Shown piece after piece: positions 27,987-38,470 of a stretch of DNA of 64,000 nucleotides (positions are counted from its first letter, which is position 1; the number at the start of each line of letters is the position of its first letter). Under the pieces are notes generated by a model, which searched no databases, had not been told where the DNA came from, and saw only the letters and a program-made list of their open reading frames with translations. The position numbers and the translations under genes are program-made. Source of the stretch: Clostridium ragsdalei P11 (lineage in GTDB: Bacteria > Bacillota > Clostridia > Clostridiales > Clostridiaceae); the NCBI RefSeq assembly GCF_001675165.1, contig NZ_LROS01000022.1, positions 1 to 64,000 of the forward strand, read 5' to 3'.

Positions 27987-29189
27987 TTATAAATTAAACT
28001 CTTTTGCTACTACGTTTATAGTTTTCATTTTATCTTCTTGTTTTATAGCACAAGTAATTCTTATCTCAGATGTAGTTATCATCTTTACACCTATATTGTT
28101 TTCTTTAAATAATTTAAGCATCTTTGCAACTACTCCGGAAGTAGTTTTCATTCCTATACCAACTACTGAAAATTTAGTAATGTTTTCATCTATATCAACT
28201 TTAGTTTCTTCATTAAAATAGTTTTTTAAAATGGTAAGACAATCTTTTAAATCAACTTTTGGTACAGTAAATGATATATTCACCTTTCCACTTACAGGTG
28301 CAGTTTGGCTTATCATATCTACATTTACTCTCTTTTCTGCTATCTTCTCAAATAAATTGGAAATAATGTTTATGTCGTTATCAATATTTGTTAGCGTTAT
28401 TGCTGCATCTTCATCACTTGTTGCAAGTCCTGTTACTGGTTTACTCTCTAAATTCATACTATCTACCCCCTTAATAACTGTTCCTTTTATATCACTATTG
28501 CTTAATCCCACATATACAGGTATATTATACTTTTGAGCTAATTCTATGGATCTAGAATGCATAACTTGAGCACCTAAACTTGAAAGTTCAAGCATTTCCT
28601 CATAATCTATTTCATCTAGCTTTTTAGCGTCTTTATATTTTCTAGGATCTACACTGTATATGCCATCTACATCTGTATATATCTCACAACTTCCTTTTAG
28701 TTTTACAGCTATTGCAACAGCTGAGGTATCTGACCCTCCTCTTCCTAGAGTAGTTATATCTCCTTTATCATTTACACCCTGGAAACCTGCTGCAATTACA
28801 ACTTTTCCTTCATCCAAACTTTTCTTTATTTTTTCTCCATTTATATCACATATAAGAGATTTGCCATATTGTCCACTAGTTTTTATGCCAATTTGATAAG
28901 CTGTATAACTTACAGCATCACATCCTAAATCTTTGATAGCCATAGCAAGCAGTGCACAGGACATCATTTCGCCAGTAGACAAAAGTGCATCTAATTCTCT
29001 CTTATCTGGGGTATCTGTAATTTTTTTGGAAAGGGCTATTAAGTCATCTGTAGTATCTCCCATAGCTGATACTACAACTACTAGACTGTCTCCATTTTCA
29101 ACCCTACTAACTACCGTCTTTGCTACATTTTTTATCTTCTCTGGAGTTCCTACTGAACTCCCTCCATATTTCTGAACAATAATTGCCAT
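27987..29189 (-). CDS. lysC: Aspartate kinase
   Basis: 400 residues from the ATG at 29189 with AGGGAGGAG upstream. The kinase domain has 'IIVQKYGGSSVGTPEKIKNVAK', 'VVVSAMGDTTDDLIALSKK', 'FQGVNDKGDITTLGRGGSDTSAVAIA' and 'YTDVDGIYSVDPRKYKDAKKLDEIDYEEMLELSSLGAQVMHSRSIELA'. Two C-terminal ACT repeats (about 265-400) provide feedback control. It phosphorylates L-aspartate, the first step toward lysine, methionine and threonine. A lysine riboswitch leads the gene, pointing to a lysine-specific isozyme. Confidence 0.96.
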   Translation of the reverse strand: MAIIVQKYGGSSVGTPEKIKNVAKTVVSRVENGDSLVVVVSAMGDTTDDLIALSKKITDTPDKRELDALLSTGEMMSCALLAMAIKDLGCDAVSYTAYQIGIKTSGQYGKSLICDINGEKIKKSLDEGKVVIAAGFQGVNDKGDITTLGRGGSDTSAVAIAVKLKGSCEIYTDVDGIYSVDPRKYKDAKKLDEIDYEEMLELSSLGAQVMHSRSIELAQKYNIPVYVGLSNSDIKGTVIKGVDSMNLESKPVTGLATSDEDAAITLTNIDNDINIISNLFEKIAEKRVNVDMISQTAPVSGKVNISFTVPKVDLKDCLTILKNYFNEETKVDIDENITKFSVVGIGMKTTSGVVAKMLKLFKENNIGVKMITTSEIRITCAIKQEDKMKTINVVAKEFNL

Positions 29190-29238
29190 AATACTCCTCC
29201 CTAAATTGTTTGTTATCAATGAATCTTATAAAAAAATA

Positions 29239-29498
29239 GTGCAGTAAAGGGACACAACACCTATACTGCACAAATATGCATGGTCGTGTACCTTTGTAGC
29301 TCTCCACTAAAAGTATATCCATTAAATCATATAAAATGAATATGCCTTTTCAATGACAGCTTTGAACATATTATGTACAAAGCCAAAAACAGTTTCGCCA
29401 AACTAGTTTTTTCGGCTGCAGCTCCTTTCTTTATTTTTCAACGTCCGCCGACTAAAAATAAATACTGATAGTTACAGCACCTCTACCCTAAGGTAACT
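29239..29498 (-). promoter_or_regulatory. Lysine riboswitch (L-box) with terminator
   Basis: Minus-strand landmarks in order are AGAGGTGC (near 29487), GGAGCTGCAGCCGAA, TTGGC, GGCTTTG...GCTGTCATTG and GGAGAGCTAC (near 29300), which match the L-box core. P1 is closed by TACCTT/AAGGTA around 29496 and 29290. A terminator (GTGCAGTA/TACTGCAC stem, 29239-29271, then seven T) follows before lysC. Expected to switch transcription off when lysine is high. Confidence 0.92.
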
Positions 29499-29546
29499 AA
29501 TTTATTAAATTGTTCTAAGTTTATCACAAATATTTAATGATTTCAA

Positions 29547-30584
29547 CTATTTTTTTACTCTAAATCCTTTAGAACCAGATATAACCCTTCCTATGGTAAT
29601 TATTTTACCGGTTATACAATCCCTGCATTGGGCAGGAGTATCACCTGTACAAATTTTACCTGGATAAAGTGCATAAAGTTTCCTATACACACCTTCTGTT
29701 ACATTTGGCATAACTACATTAGCTCCACTCTGAAGAGCTATAGTCCTGCCTCTTGGATTCAAAGTTTCCATAGCTGTTGTACCGGGAAGATTAATATCCG
29801 GCATAATCAGTCTGCTTATAGCCATAACTTTAAGAGCATTTATGAACGTTCCACCTTTTTCATCTCTTAAAGGCGTATCTGCATTTGGAATAAAAGGCCC
29901 TACGCCTACCATATCTGCGTCTATTTCTTTAAAAAATAGTATATCCTCTGCAAGTGACTCAAAAGTTTGACCAGGAAGACCTATAAGGCATCCTGTACCA
30001 ACTTCATACCCTAACTTTCCAAGATCTTTCAAGCAGCGCTTTCTATTTTCATAACTCATCCCGGGGTCCATTTTTGCATACAATTCCGGATCCGTAGTTT
30101 CTATTCTTATTAAATATCTATCTGCTCCAGCTTCTTTAAAAGCTTTATATTCTTCAAAAGTCTTTTCACCTATGCTGAGAGTTACAGCTATGTCCATTTT
30201 TTTTATATTTGATATTATGTATTTAAGCCTATCTACAGTATAGTAATCGTCTTCTCCAGACTGCAAAACAACTGTTTTGTAGCCGTATCCTACTGCTTTT
30301 TTTGCTAATTCAATTATTTTATCCGGCTCTATTCTATACCTTTTAATATTTTTATTATCACGTCTAAGTCCGCAGTACATGCAATTTCTTTTGCATATAT
30401 TAGAAAATTCTATCAGCCCTCTTAGATGTACTTCATCCCCCACATATTTTTTTCTTACTCTGTCTGCCGCTTTAAAAAGTTCTTCATTATGCTCGTTACT
30501 GTTAAATAATTCAACTATTTCACTTTTATCAAGTGTATGATTCAATTCAGCTTTTTCAATTGATTCTAGTAATTTATCCTCCAT
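29547..30584 (-). CDS. hydE: [FeFe]-hydrogenase maturation radical SAM enzyme HydE
   Basis: 345 residues. The radical SAM cluster motif CKRNCMYC (CX3CX2C) sits near residue 65 in 'LIEFSNICKRNCMYCGLRRDN'. Other family blocks are 'GYKTVVLQSGEDDYYT', 'RIETTDPELYAKMDPGMSYENR', 'IGLPGQTFESLAEDI' and 'NVTEGVYRKLYALYPGK'. A C-terminal CTGDTPAQCRDC gives extra cysteines that may bind a second cluster. HydE acts with HydF and HydG to build the H-cluster diiron site, implying an [FeFe] hydrogenase elsewhere in the genome. HydF and HydG are not adjacent. AAAGGAG lies before the ATG. Confidence 0.92.
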   Translation of the reverse strand: MEDKLLESIEKAELNHTLDKSEIVELFNSNEHNEELFKAADRVRKKYVGDEVHLRGLIEFSNICKRNCMYCGLRRDNKNIKRYRIEPDKIIELAKKAVGYGYKTVVLQSGEDDYYTVDRLKYIISNIKKMDIAVTLSIGEKTFEEYKAFKEAGADRYLIRIETTDPELYAKMDPGMSYENRKRCLKDLGKLGYEVGTGCLIGLPGQTFESLAEDILFFKEIDADMVGVGPFIPNADTPLRDEKGGTFINALKVMAISRLIMPDINLPGTTAMETLNPRGRTIALQSGANVVMPNVTEGVYRKLYALYPGKICTGDTPAQCRDCITGKIITIGRVISGSKGFRVKK

Positions 30585-30607
30585 AGATCATATCTCCTTT
30601 ACAAAAC

Positions 30608-30647
30608 ACTGAGCTTCAGGATAATTGATTTAAACCTGAAGCTCAGT
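30608..30647. terminator. Hairpin between helD and hydE
   Basis: A perfect stem ACTGAGCTTCAGG/CCTGAAGCTCAGT with a 14-base loop. It follows the helD stop by 7 bases and precedes hydE (both minus strand). The T-run is weak (TGTTTTGT), so read-through into hydE is possible. Confidence 0.65.
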
Positions 30648-30653
30648 AAACTT

Positions 30654-32783
30654 TTAATTAATCGAGGAAGTCTTATACACATATAATTCATGCAGTGCCC
30701 TTGTAGTCATTATATATTTTAATGTATTTTCATCTTTTTCACAGGTGTCTATCATTATAACCGCGTCAAATTCTAAACCTTTTGCGAAATAACTTGGAAG
30801 TATAACTTCACCGCTGGAATAAATCATATCTTCTCTATCAAGCACATTTATATGAATTTTTGCTTTTATTAAATTACCTATAGCTTCCGTGTCTTTTAAA
30901 TCCCTGCAAATTATGGCTATACTTTCATAACCTCTTTCTTTTAATTTTACAACATTATCGAGTATTTTGTCCACAAGTTCTTTGGAATTATCTACCCTTT
31001 TTTCCACAACTTTTTTTCCACTTCTAACTAGGGGTACGGTTTTATCCCCCTCTAGATATTTATTCGCATAATCAATTATTTCATTTGTGGATCTATAGCT
31101 TTTATTTAATGAAAAACGCTTTATCTCTAAATCTGGGAGTATGTTTTCCAATTTTTCTACAGCAGGTGTCTCTTTTGAAAATATAATTTTCTGATTGGTA
31201 TCTCCTACTATAGTAAAAGATTTACACTTTGTAAGTTCATAAATAACCCGAAACTGTAGTGGGGAATAATCTTGTGCTTCATCTATCACTATATGTCTTA
31301 CTTCATCTCTATATCTTAACCCTTCCAGCTTTATTTTTAAATATAAAATAGGAGCTAAGTCATCATAAATTAGCAGTTTATTTCCATTAAAATCATTGTA
31401 TAATGTAATTACATCAGGGTTTTTAAGCCAAATTAACTTATTTTTTTTGATATTAATTACTTCTTTTATTACATCTCTTATATCATTTCGTCTCTTATAC
31501 TCCAGCTCATTTCCACAATCATTTAGTTCACTTTCCGTTAGACTCTTCACCTTATTTTCATACTCGTTTTGTATAGATATTATTAGCCTGTTTCTTTCAT
31601 CCCTTATTTTTGAATATATGACTCTTTTTATCCTGGAACTTCTCTTAAACAGAGGCATATCTTTAAAATAATAATTAAGCATCTTATCTATGTCTTCTCC
31701 AGATATTATAAGTTTATCGTAAAAAAACACATCCTCTATCTTAAAACAGTCTTTTTCCAAGATGCCAATAAAATTATCTATATCCTGAACATATTGTAAA
31801 GAACCCTTATACTTAATTTCTTCAGAAAAATCTTTTTGGTGACTTAATACTTTTTCCATATAATCCTTAAAATCCATTATATAAGGCACATTTAGCATAT
31901 CCTCTGCAAATTCTCTAAAAGTAGTTTGAGTAACCTTTTCCTCTCCTAAACTTGGAAGTACAAGTGAGATATAATCTATAAATATGCTATTAGGACCTAA
32001 TATCAGTACCTTTCCTTGAAGAACCTTTCTATAATTGTATAATAAGTAAGCTACTCGATGCAGTGCTATAGTAGTTTTTCCACTTCCTGCTACTCCATTT
32101 ACTACAATAGCTCCTGTTCTAGGCTGTCTTATTAAATTGTCCTGTTCTTTTTGTATAGTCATTACAATATCTTTTAACTTTTCACCAGCATTTTTGCTAA
32201 GTACCATTTGCAGGATTTCATCTTTTACATCTATACTAGAATCAAACATACCTACTAGATTAGATTTTTTTATAATAAACTGTCTCTTAGAAAGTACTTC
32301 TGTTTCTACTTCTCCCATAGGAGATGTATATTTTACAGTTCCCAGTTTACCTGCATAAAACAAAGCAGCTACAGGTGATCTCCAGTCAATTACAATAGGT
32401 TCGTAACTTTTCCTCCCTGTAACACCAAACCTACCTATGTATATTTCTTCCTCTCCATATTCATCCTGAAATTTTACCTTACCAAAATAAGGTGAATTGC
32501 TCAGTATAGTAAGTTCTTTTATACTTTTGTTTACTAGCCTATACTGTTCTTCCTTTTCGTACATTTCATGGTTGAAATATTCTATAACTTTATCTTCATC
32601 ATCTTCGTACTGTTCCAAATTTTTTTCTCTTAGCTTTAAAATATAATCTATTACTTTTTTTCTAATCCCAATGTATTCTAGAATTTGTACCTCAATTTCC
32701 TTTAAGACTTCTTTTAATTTTTCCTTTTCAAGGTTTAGTTCGACTTCTTTCTCCAATTCCTTTTTTAAATCATCTCTATACAT
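30654..32783 (-). CDS. helD: HelD-type superfamily 1 helicase (RNA polymerase recycling factor)
   Basis: 709 residues. An N-terminal coiled-coil arm of about 100 residues, rich in Glu/Lys, precedes 'SPYFGKVKFQDE...IYIGRFGV' and 'PIVIDWRSPVAALFY', the HelD-specific region. The UvrD-like ATPase motifs are 'VVNGVAGSGKTTIALHRVAYLLYNY' (Walker A), 'HIVIDEAQDYSPLQFRVI' (Walker B), 'FTIVGDTNQKI' and 'LNKSYRSTNEIIDYANK'. HelD removes stalled RNA polymerase from DNA and nucleic acid from the enzyme. GGAG precedes the ATG. Confidence 0.9.
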   Translation of the reverse strand: MYRDDLKKELEKEVELNLEKEKLKEVLKEIEVQILEYIGIRKKVIDYILKLREKNLEQYEDDEDKVIEYFNHEMYEKEEQYRLVNKSIKELTILSNSPYFGKVKFQDEYGEEEIYIGRFGVTGRKSYEPIVIDWRSPVAALFYAGKLGTVKYTSPMGEVETEVLSKRQFIIKKSNLVGMFDSSIDVKDEILQMVLSKNAGEKLKDIVMTIQKEQDNLIRQPRTGAIVVNGVAGSGKTTIALHRVAYLLYNYRKVLQGKVLILGPNSIFIDYISLVLPSLGEEKVTQTTFREFAEDMLNVPYIMDFKDYMEKVLSHQKDFSEEIKYKGSLQYVQDIDNFIGILEKDCFKIEDVFFYDKLIISGEDIDKMLNYYFKDMPLFKRSSRIKRVIYSKIRDERNRLIISIQNEYENKVKSLTESELNDCGNELEYKRRNDIRDVIKEVINIKKNKLIWLKNPDVITLYNDFNGNKLLIYDDLAPILYLKIKLEGLRYRDEVRHIVIDEAQDYSPLQFRVIYELTKCKSFTIVGDTNQKIIFSKETPAVEKLENILPDLEIKRFSLNKSYRSTNEIIDYANKYLEGDKTVPLVRSGKKVVEKRVDNSKELVDKILDNVVKLKERGYESIAIICRDLKDTEAIGNLIKAKIHINVLDREDMIYSSGEVILPSYFAKGLEFDAVIMIDTCEKDENTLKYIMTTRALHELYVYKTSSIN

Positions 32784-32886
32784 ATTACTATCTCCATTTC
32801 ATAAGTTAACCATTAGGCATTTTCAAAGAAATAACCAGTGAGTATTTTAGCTTATTTTCTTTCAAATGCTTTAGAGTAGTTTATAA

Positions 32887-34740
32887 TCAGAGTCTTGTAT
32901 CCTGAGTTTCCTGTTTTTTGTCATTATATTCTTTTATTATGTCCATAAATTCCTCTCCCATTAGAGTTTCTTTTTCAATTAGACTTTCAGATATCTTTAC
33001 GAGTAAATTCTTATTATCTTTAATAATACTCTTTGCCTTTTCATGACATTCTTTTATTATTTTTAAGGTTTCATCATCTATAATAGAAGCCGTTTCCGCA
33101 CTACAATTTTGCACTGGTCTTCCATCCAAATATCTATCCTGCATTGACTCTAAACCCATCATATCAAATCTATCTGTCATTCCATACATAGTCACCATGC
33201 TCCTAGCTGTTTCTGTAGCCCTTTCAATATCATTGGATGCACCTGTAGATATACTATTAAGCTCTACTTCTTCTGCAGATCTTCCTCCTAACATAACACA
33301 TATCTTATCTATCATTTCTTCCTTACTAACAAGATACTTTTCTTCTGTAGGAAGCTGCATAGTATACCCTAGCGCACCCATGGTCCTTGGAACTATAGTT
33401 ATCTTATGTACAGGATCCGTATGTTTTAATAATGCAGCCACAAGTGCATGACCTACTTCATGAAAAGCAACAGCTCTCTTTTCAGTATCAGATAAAATTC
33501 TATCCTTCTTTTCTTTACCAGCCATAACTACTTCTACTGATTCTTCTAAGTCTTCCTGAATTACTTCTTCTCTACCGTTTTTTACTGCCCTTAAAGCAGC
33601 TTCATTTATCATATTAGCCAAATCTGCTCCTACAGCTCCAGGAGTCGATTTTGCTATAGAATTTAAATCTATATCTTCTGAAACTTTAACTCCCTTAGTA
33701 TGAACTTTAAGTATACTTTCCCTTCCCTTTAGATCAGGCCTATCTACTATAACCCTCCTATCAAATCTTCCAGGTCTTAAAAGTGCCTTGTCAAGTACTT
33801 CCGGTCTATTGGTAGCTGCTAAAATTACAACTCCTTTAGAAGAATCAAATCCATCCATCTCTGCAAGAAGTTGATTCAAAGTTTGCTCCCTCTCATCATT
33901 TCCAGATACGTTGCCACCTCTACTTTTACCTATGGCATCTATTTCATCTATAAATACTATGCAAGGAGCTTTTTCCTGCGCCTGTTTAAATAAATCTCTA
34001 ACTCTAGATGCCCCCATACCTACAAACATCTCTACAAAAGCAGAACCTGATATAGAGAAAAATGGGACTTTAGCTTCTCCTGCTACAGCCTTTGCAAGAA
34101 GAGTTTTTCCTGTTCCAGGGGGTCCTACAAGGAGTGCTCCCTTAGGAAGCTTTGCACCTATTGATACATATTTTTGAGAGTTATGCAAGAAATCAACTAT
34201 TTCAATCAGAGACTCTTTAGCTTCTTCCTGTCCTGCCACATCATTAAAGTTCACGCCAGTTTCATTTTCCGCATATATTTTAGCAGTATTCTTTCCAAAG
34301 GACATAACTCCACTGCCCATTTTTTTATCTAGTCTTCCCATTAAAATACTTCCAAAAAACATAATTATACTTATGGGTAAAATCCAATTTGTAAAAAGGC
34401 TTCTCATTAAAGAGCTTTCCTGTGACACACCTTCATACTGGACTTTGGAATCATTTAACTTTTTAATTAAATCCTGATCATCTACCCTTTCAGTATAAAG
34501 TATTTTTCCTTTGTGAGCTTTATCCTTATCCTTAGGGGTTATTATTAGCCTATCCTTGGATATTTGTACATTAGATATTTTATTTTGGTTAATATAATTT
34601 ATAAAATCACTATATTTTATGTGCTCATATTTTAATTGACTAGAGTATTCATTAACTATAAACACAATTATAACAGCTAATAGTGAATAATAAATAACAT
34701 ATTTGAATTTGTTGCCTTTAAATTTTTTGCTATTAAACAT
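32887..34740 (-). CDS. ftsH: ATP-dependent zinc metalloprotease FtsH
   Basis: 617 residues. Two transmembrane helices (about 13-28 and 112-130) flank an extracytoplasmic FtsH_ext domain. The AAA module has '[21 protein letters not shown]', '[15 protein letters not shown]' and the second-region-of-homology '[20 protein letters not shown]'. The protease domain carries '[14 protein letters not shown]' (HEXXH). It degrades misfolded membrane and regulatory proteins at the inner membrane. GGAGG precedes the ATG. An ordinary length and complete motif set indicate a functional enzyme; I cannot tell whether other paralogues exist. Confidence 0.95.
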   Translation of the reverse strand: MFNSKKFKGNKFKYVIYYSLLAVIIVFIVNEYSSQLKYEHIKYSDFINYINQNKISNVQISKDRLIITPKDKDKAHKGKILYTERVDDQDLIKKLNDSKVQYEGVSQESSLMRSLFTNWILPISIIMFFGSILMGRLDKKMGSGVMSFGKNTAKIYAENETGVNFNDVAGQEEAKESLIEIVDFLHNSQKYVSIGAKLPKGALLVGPPGTGKTLLAKAVAGEAKVPFFSISGSAFVEMFVGMGASRVRDLFKQAQEKAPCIVFIDEIDAIGKSRGGNVSGNDEREQTLNQLLAEMDGFDSSKGVVILAATNRPEVLDKALLRPGRFDRRVIVDRPDLKGRESILKVHTKGVKVSEDIDLNSIAKSTPGAVGADLANMINEAALRAVKNGREEVIQEDLEESVEVVMAGKEKKDRILSDTEKRAVAFHEVGHALVAALLKHTDPVHKITIVPRTMGALGYTMQLPTEEKYLVSKEEMIDKICVMLGGRSAEEVELNSISTGASNDIERATETARSMVTMYGMTDRFDMMGLESMQDRYLDGRPVQNCSAETASIIDDETLKIIKECHEKAKSIIKDNKNLLVKISESLIEKETLMGEEFMDIIKEYNDKKQETQDTRL

Positions 34741-34893
34741 ATGTAAGCCTCCACTTTATTTCAACTCATAATCTATTTATATTATAGCAATAAATACTAT
34801 TTTTCCTACTAGTATTTACAAAATATTTTTAAAGTTATTTTTAACCAAATACCTATAATGTTTGCAAGTAACCATTAAGTTTATTCACCAAAA

Positions 34894-34925
34894 AGAAATA
34901 CTATCAAAATTTTGATAGTATTTCT
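34894..34925. terminator. Perfect 32-base palindrome, terminator of proS
   Basis: AGAAATACTATCAAAA pairs fully with TTTTGATAGTATTTCT, and the minus strand continues with TTTTTGG. It lies about 30 bases after the proS stop. Confidence 0.85.
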
Positions 34926-34954
34926 AAAAATTAAAGTATTATATTAAACATATT

Positions 34955-36385
34955 TTAGTATGCTTTTCCCCAATAAACTAATTTATCAGCTTTTTTACCA
35001 CAGCATACGCAGGTATCTGAAATATGTTCTTGTTCAAATGGAATACACCTTGAAGATGCACCAGTAACTTCTTTAATTTTTTCTTCACATTTAGCGTCTC
35101 CACACCACATAGCCTTTACAAAACCTATTTTATTTTCCATTATATCTTTAAACTCTTCCATATTTACAGCATTATTTGTATTGTTTTCTATAAGATTTTT
35201 TGCCTTTTCAAACATACCATCATGAATTTTATCTAAAAGATCTGGTATATCCTTCTCTAAGTTATCCATGGATACTATTATCTTTTCTCCACTGTCTCTC
35301 CTTACAAGTACAACTTGATTTTTCTCGATATCCTTTGGTCCTACTTCAAGACGTACAGGAACTCCCTTCATCTCATATTCACTAAACTTCCATCCAGCCA
35401 TTTTATCACTGTCGTCAAGTTTGACTCTTGCAAATTTAGCTATTCTATCTTTTAGCTCATTTGCCTTATCCAGTACTCCTTCTTTATGCTGTGCTATAGG
35501 TACTATAATTACCTGAGTAGGAGCTATTCTAGGTGGAACTACGAGTCCATTATCATCACCATGTACCATTATAATTGCTCCTAAAAGACGAGTTGTTACA
35601 CCCCAGGAAGTCTGGTATACATATTGAAGTTTTCCTTCTTTATCTGAATACTGCATTCCAAAAGATTTTGCAAAGTTCTGTCCTAAGTAATGAGATGTAC
35701 CAGCCTGAAGTGCCTTTCCATCATGCATAAGTGCTTCTATAGTATATGTAGCTTCTCCTCCTGCAAATTTTTCACTGTCAGTTTTCTGTCCCTTTAATAC
35801 TGGAATAGCCAGCACTTTTTCACAAAGATCCGAATATACATTCAGCATCCTTGTAGTTTCTTCTTGTGCTTCCTTCTTAGTTTCATGTATAGTATGACCT
35901 TCCTGCCATAAAAATTCTGTAGTTCTAAGGAAAGGTCTTGTAGTCTTTTCCCATCTAACTACAGAACACCACTGATTGTAAAGCTTAGGCAGGTCTTTAT
36001 AAGACTGCACTATCTTAGCATAATGTTCACAAAATAATGTTTCTGATGTTGGACGAACACATAATTTTTCTGTAAGTTCTTCATTACCACCGTGAGTTAC
36101 CCAGGCAACTTCTGGTGCAAATCCCTCTATATGATCTTTTTCCTTTTGAAGAAGACTTTCAGGAATAAATAAAGGCATATATACATTTTGATGTCCTGTC
36201 TCCTTAAATCTCTTGTCTAAATAACTCTGAATATTTTCCCACATAGCATAGGCATAAGGACGTATTATCATACAGCCTCTTACACTTGAATAATCAGCTA
36301 ATTCTGCTTTTTTTACAATGTCTGTATACCACTGTGCAAAATCTTCATCTCTTGATGTTATTTGTTCTACCATCTTTTTACTCAA
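34955..36385 (-). CDS. proS: Prolyl-tRNA synthetase (archaeal/eukaryote-like ProS, type 3)
   Basis: 476 residues, the size of the short ProS class lacking the bacterial editing insertion. Class II motifs are visible: '[22 protein letters not shown]' (motif 1), '[60 protein letters not shown]' in several segments (motif 2 and Pro loop), and '[31 protein letters not shown]' (motif 3). An HGTP anticodon domain follows, then a C-terminal zinc-binding region ('[30 protein letters not shown]'). The start is a TTG with GGAGG 9 bases upstream. A Pro T-box precedes it. Confidence 0.95.
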   Translation of the reverse strand: MSKKMVEQITSRDEDFAQWYTDIVKKAELADYSSVRGCMIIRPYAYAMWENIQSYLDKRFKETGHQNVYMPLFIPESLLQKEKDHIEGFAPEVAWVTHGGNEELTEKLCVRPTSETLFCEHYAKIVQSYKDLPKLYNQWCSVVRWEKTTRPFLRTTEFLWQEGHTIHETKKEAQEETTRMLNVYSDLCEKVLAIPVLKGQKTDSEKFAGGEATYTIEALMHDGKALQAGTSHYLGQNFAKSFGMQYSDKEGKLQYVYQTSWGVTTRLLGAIIMVHGDDNGLVVPPRIAPTQVIIVPIAQHKEGVLDKANELKDRIAKFARVKLDDSDKMAGWKFSEYEMKGVPVRLEVGPKDIEKNQVVLVRRDSGEKIIVSMDNLEKDIPDLLDKIHDGMFEKAKNLIENNTNNAVNMEEFKDIMENKIGFVKAMWCGDAKCEEKIKEVTGASSRCIPFEQEHISDTCVCCGKKADKLVYWGKAY

Positions 36386-36440
36386 TTTTAATTACCTCCA
36401 AAATTTCAATTTAGTGCAACTAGTTTTTCTTTGAAATATA

Positions 36441-36690
36441 AAAAAGCCTCCAATCCCAAAAGGGACCGAGGTTACGTCGGCGGTACCACCCTGATTAATA
36501 TATTTAAAACATTAAACATATTCTCTCAATTATAATTATAACGGCAATTACCGCTGTATCCTAACAGAACTCAAAGGTAGGTTCAAAATGTACATTTAGA
36601 AACTTTCACCACCCGTTTCCTCTCTTAAAAAAATATCATTTTTACTAATCCTCTTCTTTGCATATCACTATATTTAGTTAAACTCTTTCT
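36441..36690 (-). promoter_or_regulatory. Pro T-box riboswitch of proS
   Basis: T-box AGGGTGGTACCGCCGA (complement of 36477-36492). The specifier loop reads GAA-CCU-A with Pro codon CCU at 36581-36579. The stem I AGAGAGGAAACGGGTGGTG region is also present. The terminator stem CCTCGGTCCC...GGATTGGAGG (36447-36471) is followed by CTTTTTT. Uncharged tRNA-Pro should promote read-through. Confidence 0.93.
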
Positions 36691-36868
36691 ATATAATAGA
36701 ATATAGGAAATTTATTGTCAATATATTTTTTGAAATTAGGGTTTCTCCAAATATTATGCGTCTAAAAATATTCTTACTTTTTTAAACAGCTGCTGCTATA
36801 CTTTACCAAATCAAATTTCTAATAAACTAACCAAAAAGCTGCATAATAAAATCAGGAGGTAAATTTAT

Positions 36869-38470
36869 ATGAAATTCAAAAAATTTATTGTATTAATTCT
36901 TTCTATTTTTTTAATTGGTGCATTTATTCCAAATGTACATGCTTTTTTAGGCAAGCCTTATTATGTAAAAAACTCAAAGATACCGCATCACCTTTATGTA
37001 ATTTACCAAAATGATCTAACTCCTGTAGAAAAAACTATGATAGTCACCCTTCAGGGAGTAATATCAAATAAGTCAAATTCTCAAATATATACCTTAAATA
37101 AAAATCAACCTGATTACAAAATATGGCTGGATGATTTGAAATCAAATTACGGGGTAACCTATACCACAGTAAAAGATCCCTGGTATTTGCTAGATACATT
37201 TAAATCACTAGTATCTGGATATGTACTTTACAACAGTTATCCTGAAAAAAACCCTTCCATTAACAACGCCTGCTCTCTTGCAGCGTTAAAAAATTCTATA
37301 GTTATAGATAAGTCTATAGAAAATAAGGTTAAAAATACAGGAATTAAAATGCAGGGTGATTGTGTAAACACCGATAAATATTGGGCTTATAATAATTTGT
37401 GGAATTCAGGACTAAACCATTCCGTTGTAATTGAGCTGTCTCCAAATAAAAATGCTCCTCTTAGAGATTATGGCATCATGAGTAAATGTCTAGTGTTTTA
37501 TGAGGATGATCTAAAAGATTTCTCACTAAGGGATAAAGTTTTTGGGTCTATGAAAAAGGACTCTACGTGCCTTGGGTGGGGGCCTGACGAACATGGTAAT
37601 GTAAGTGCAGCCTCTAAAAATGGAGTAAGTATGGTTCCTGCAGATTGGTCTTACAATTTAACAGTATTAAGTGCCTTTCCATCAGTACCTTTAACACAAA
37701 AAAGCAGTGTAAATCCTGATAAAAAACTTTTCTCTCAGCCTATGCACTATGTAACTTTTATAATGTCAGATGGAGATAACCAGCAGTGGAACCTTGGAAG
37801 TAATTATGGATCTGAAAAATGGTACGGCTCTCCTAAAAGAGGTAGTTTTAATATGGGATTCAGCATAAGTCCTTCTATGTATGAACTGACACCTACCGTT
37901 TTTAAACTATATTATAAAAATGCATCTTCAAATTCTCATCGAGATAACTTTGTAGTATCACCTTCTGGTAATGGTTATATGTACCCTAGTAAGTTTGAGG
38001 AAGATTCTTTAAATGCATATCTGAAAAGATTAAACAATTATATGGCAGATGTAGATGAAAGGTATGTGTCAGTTTTGGATGACTGGTCACTTTATGATAC
38101 TAAATTATGGGATAAATACACTAGTTGTTCAAATGTTGATGGTATATTCTACCTTAATTATAGCAAGCAAAATGACTATAAAGGTAAAATTGTATGGAGC
38201 AATGGAAAGCCAGTGGTGTCCTGCAGAGATGTACTCTGGTCTGGACTGGAAGAGGAAGATGCTCTTATAAACAACATAAATAATTATGTTAATAAAGGAT
38301 ACACCAACATATCCAAACCTGAAACCTATACATTTGTGTACGTTCATGCATGGAGTAAATCCATGAAAGACATAGAAAAAGTAGTAAACGAGTTAAATAA
38401 AAATCCTAAAGTAAAAGTTGTTCCACCAGATACATTTATGGATATTATGAAAAAGAATCTGCACACATGA
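36869..38470 (+). CDS. Secreted GxGYxYP-family putative glycoside hydrolase
   Basis: 533 residues with a Sec signal peptide (KKFIVLILSIFLIGAFIPNVHA, cleavage after VHA). The central region has 'YVTFIMSDGDNQQWNLGS' and the name-giving motif 'GNGYMYP' (GxGYxYP), in the sequence 'VVSPSGNGYMYPSKF', about residue 369. These proteins (GxGYxYP domain families) are predicted TIM-barrel glycoside hydrolases, often found with polysaccharide-utilising genes. AGGAGG lies 8 bases before the ATG. It is a single gene whose stop codon coincides with the start of repeat A3. The substrate is unknown. Confidence 0.85.
   Translation: MKFKKFIVLILSIFLIGAFIPNVHAFLGKPYYVKNSKIPHHLYVIYQNDLTPVEKTMIVTLQGVISNKSNSQIYTLNKNQPDYKIWLDDLKSNYGVTYTTVKDPWYLLDTFKSLVSGYVLYNSYPEKNPSINNACSLAALKNSIVIDKSIENKVKNTGIKMQGDCVNTDKYWAYNNLWNSGLNHSVVIELSPNKNAPLRDYGIMSKCLVFYEDDLKDFSLRDKVFGSMKKDSTCLGWGPDEHGNVSAASKNGVSMVPADWSYNLTVLSAFPSVPLTQKSSVNPDKKLFSQPMHYVTFIMSDGDNQQWNLGSNYGSEKWYGSPKRGSFNMGFSISPSMYELTPTVFKLYYKNASSNSHRDNFVVSPSGNGYMYPSKFEEDSLNAYLKRLNNYMADVDERYVSVLDDWSLYDTKLWDKYTSCSNVDGIFYLNYSKQNDYKGKIVWSNGKPVVSCRDVLWSGLEEEDALINNINNYVNKGYTNISKPETYTFVYVHAWSKSMKDIEKVVNELNKNPKVKVVPPDTFMDIMKKNLHT

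Noticed and set aside
29107-29322. 71-residue ORF over the lysC start
   Set aside because: Covers the lysine riboswitch terminator and the beginning of lysC in another frame.
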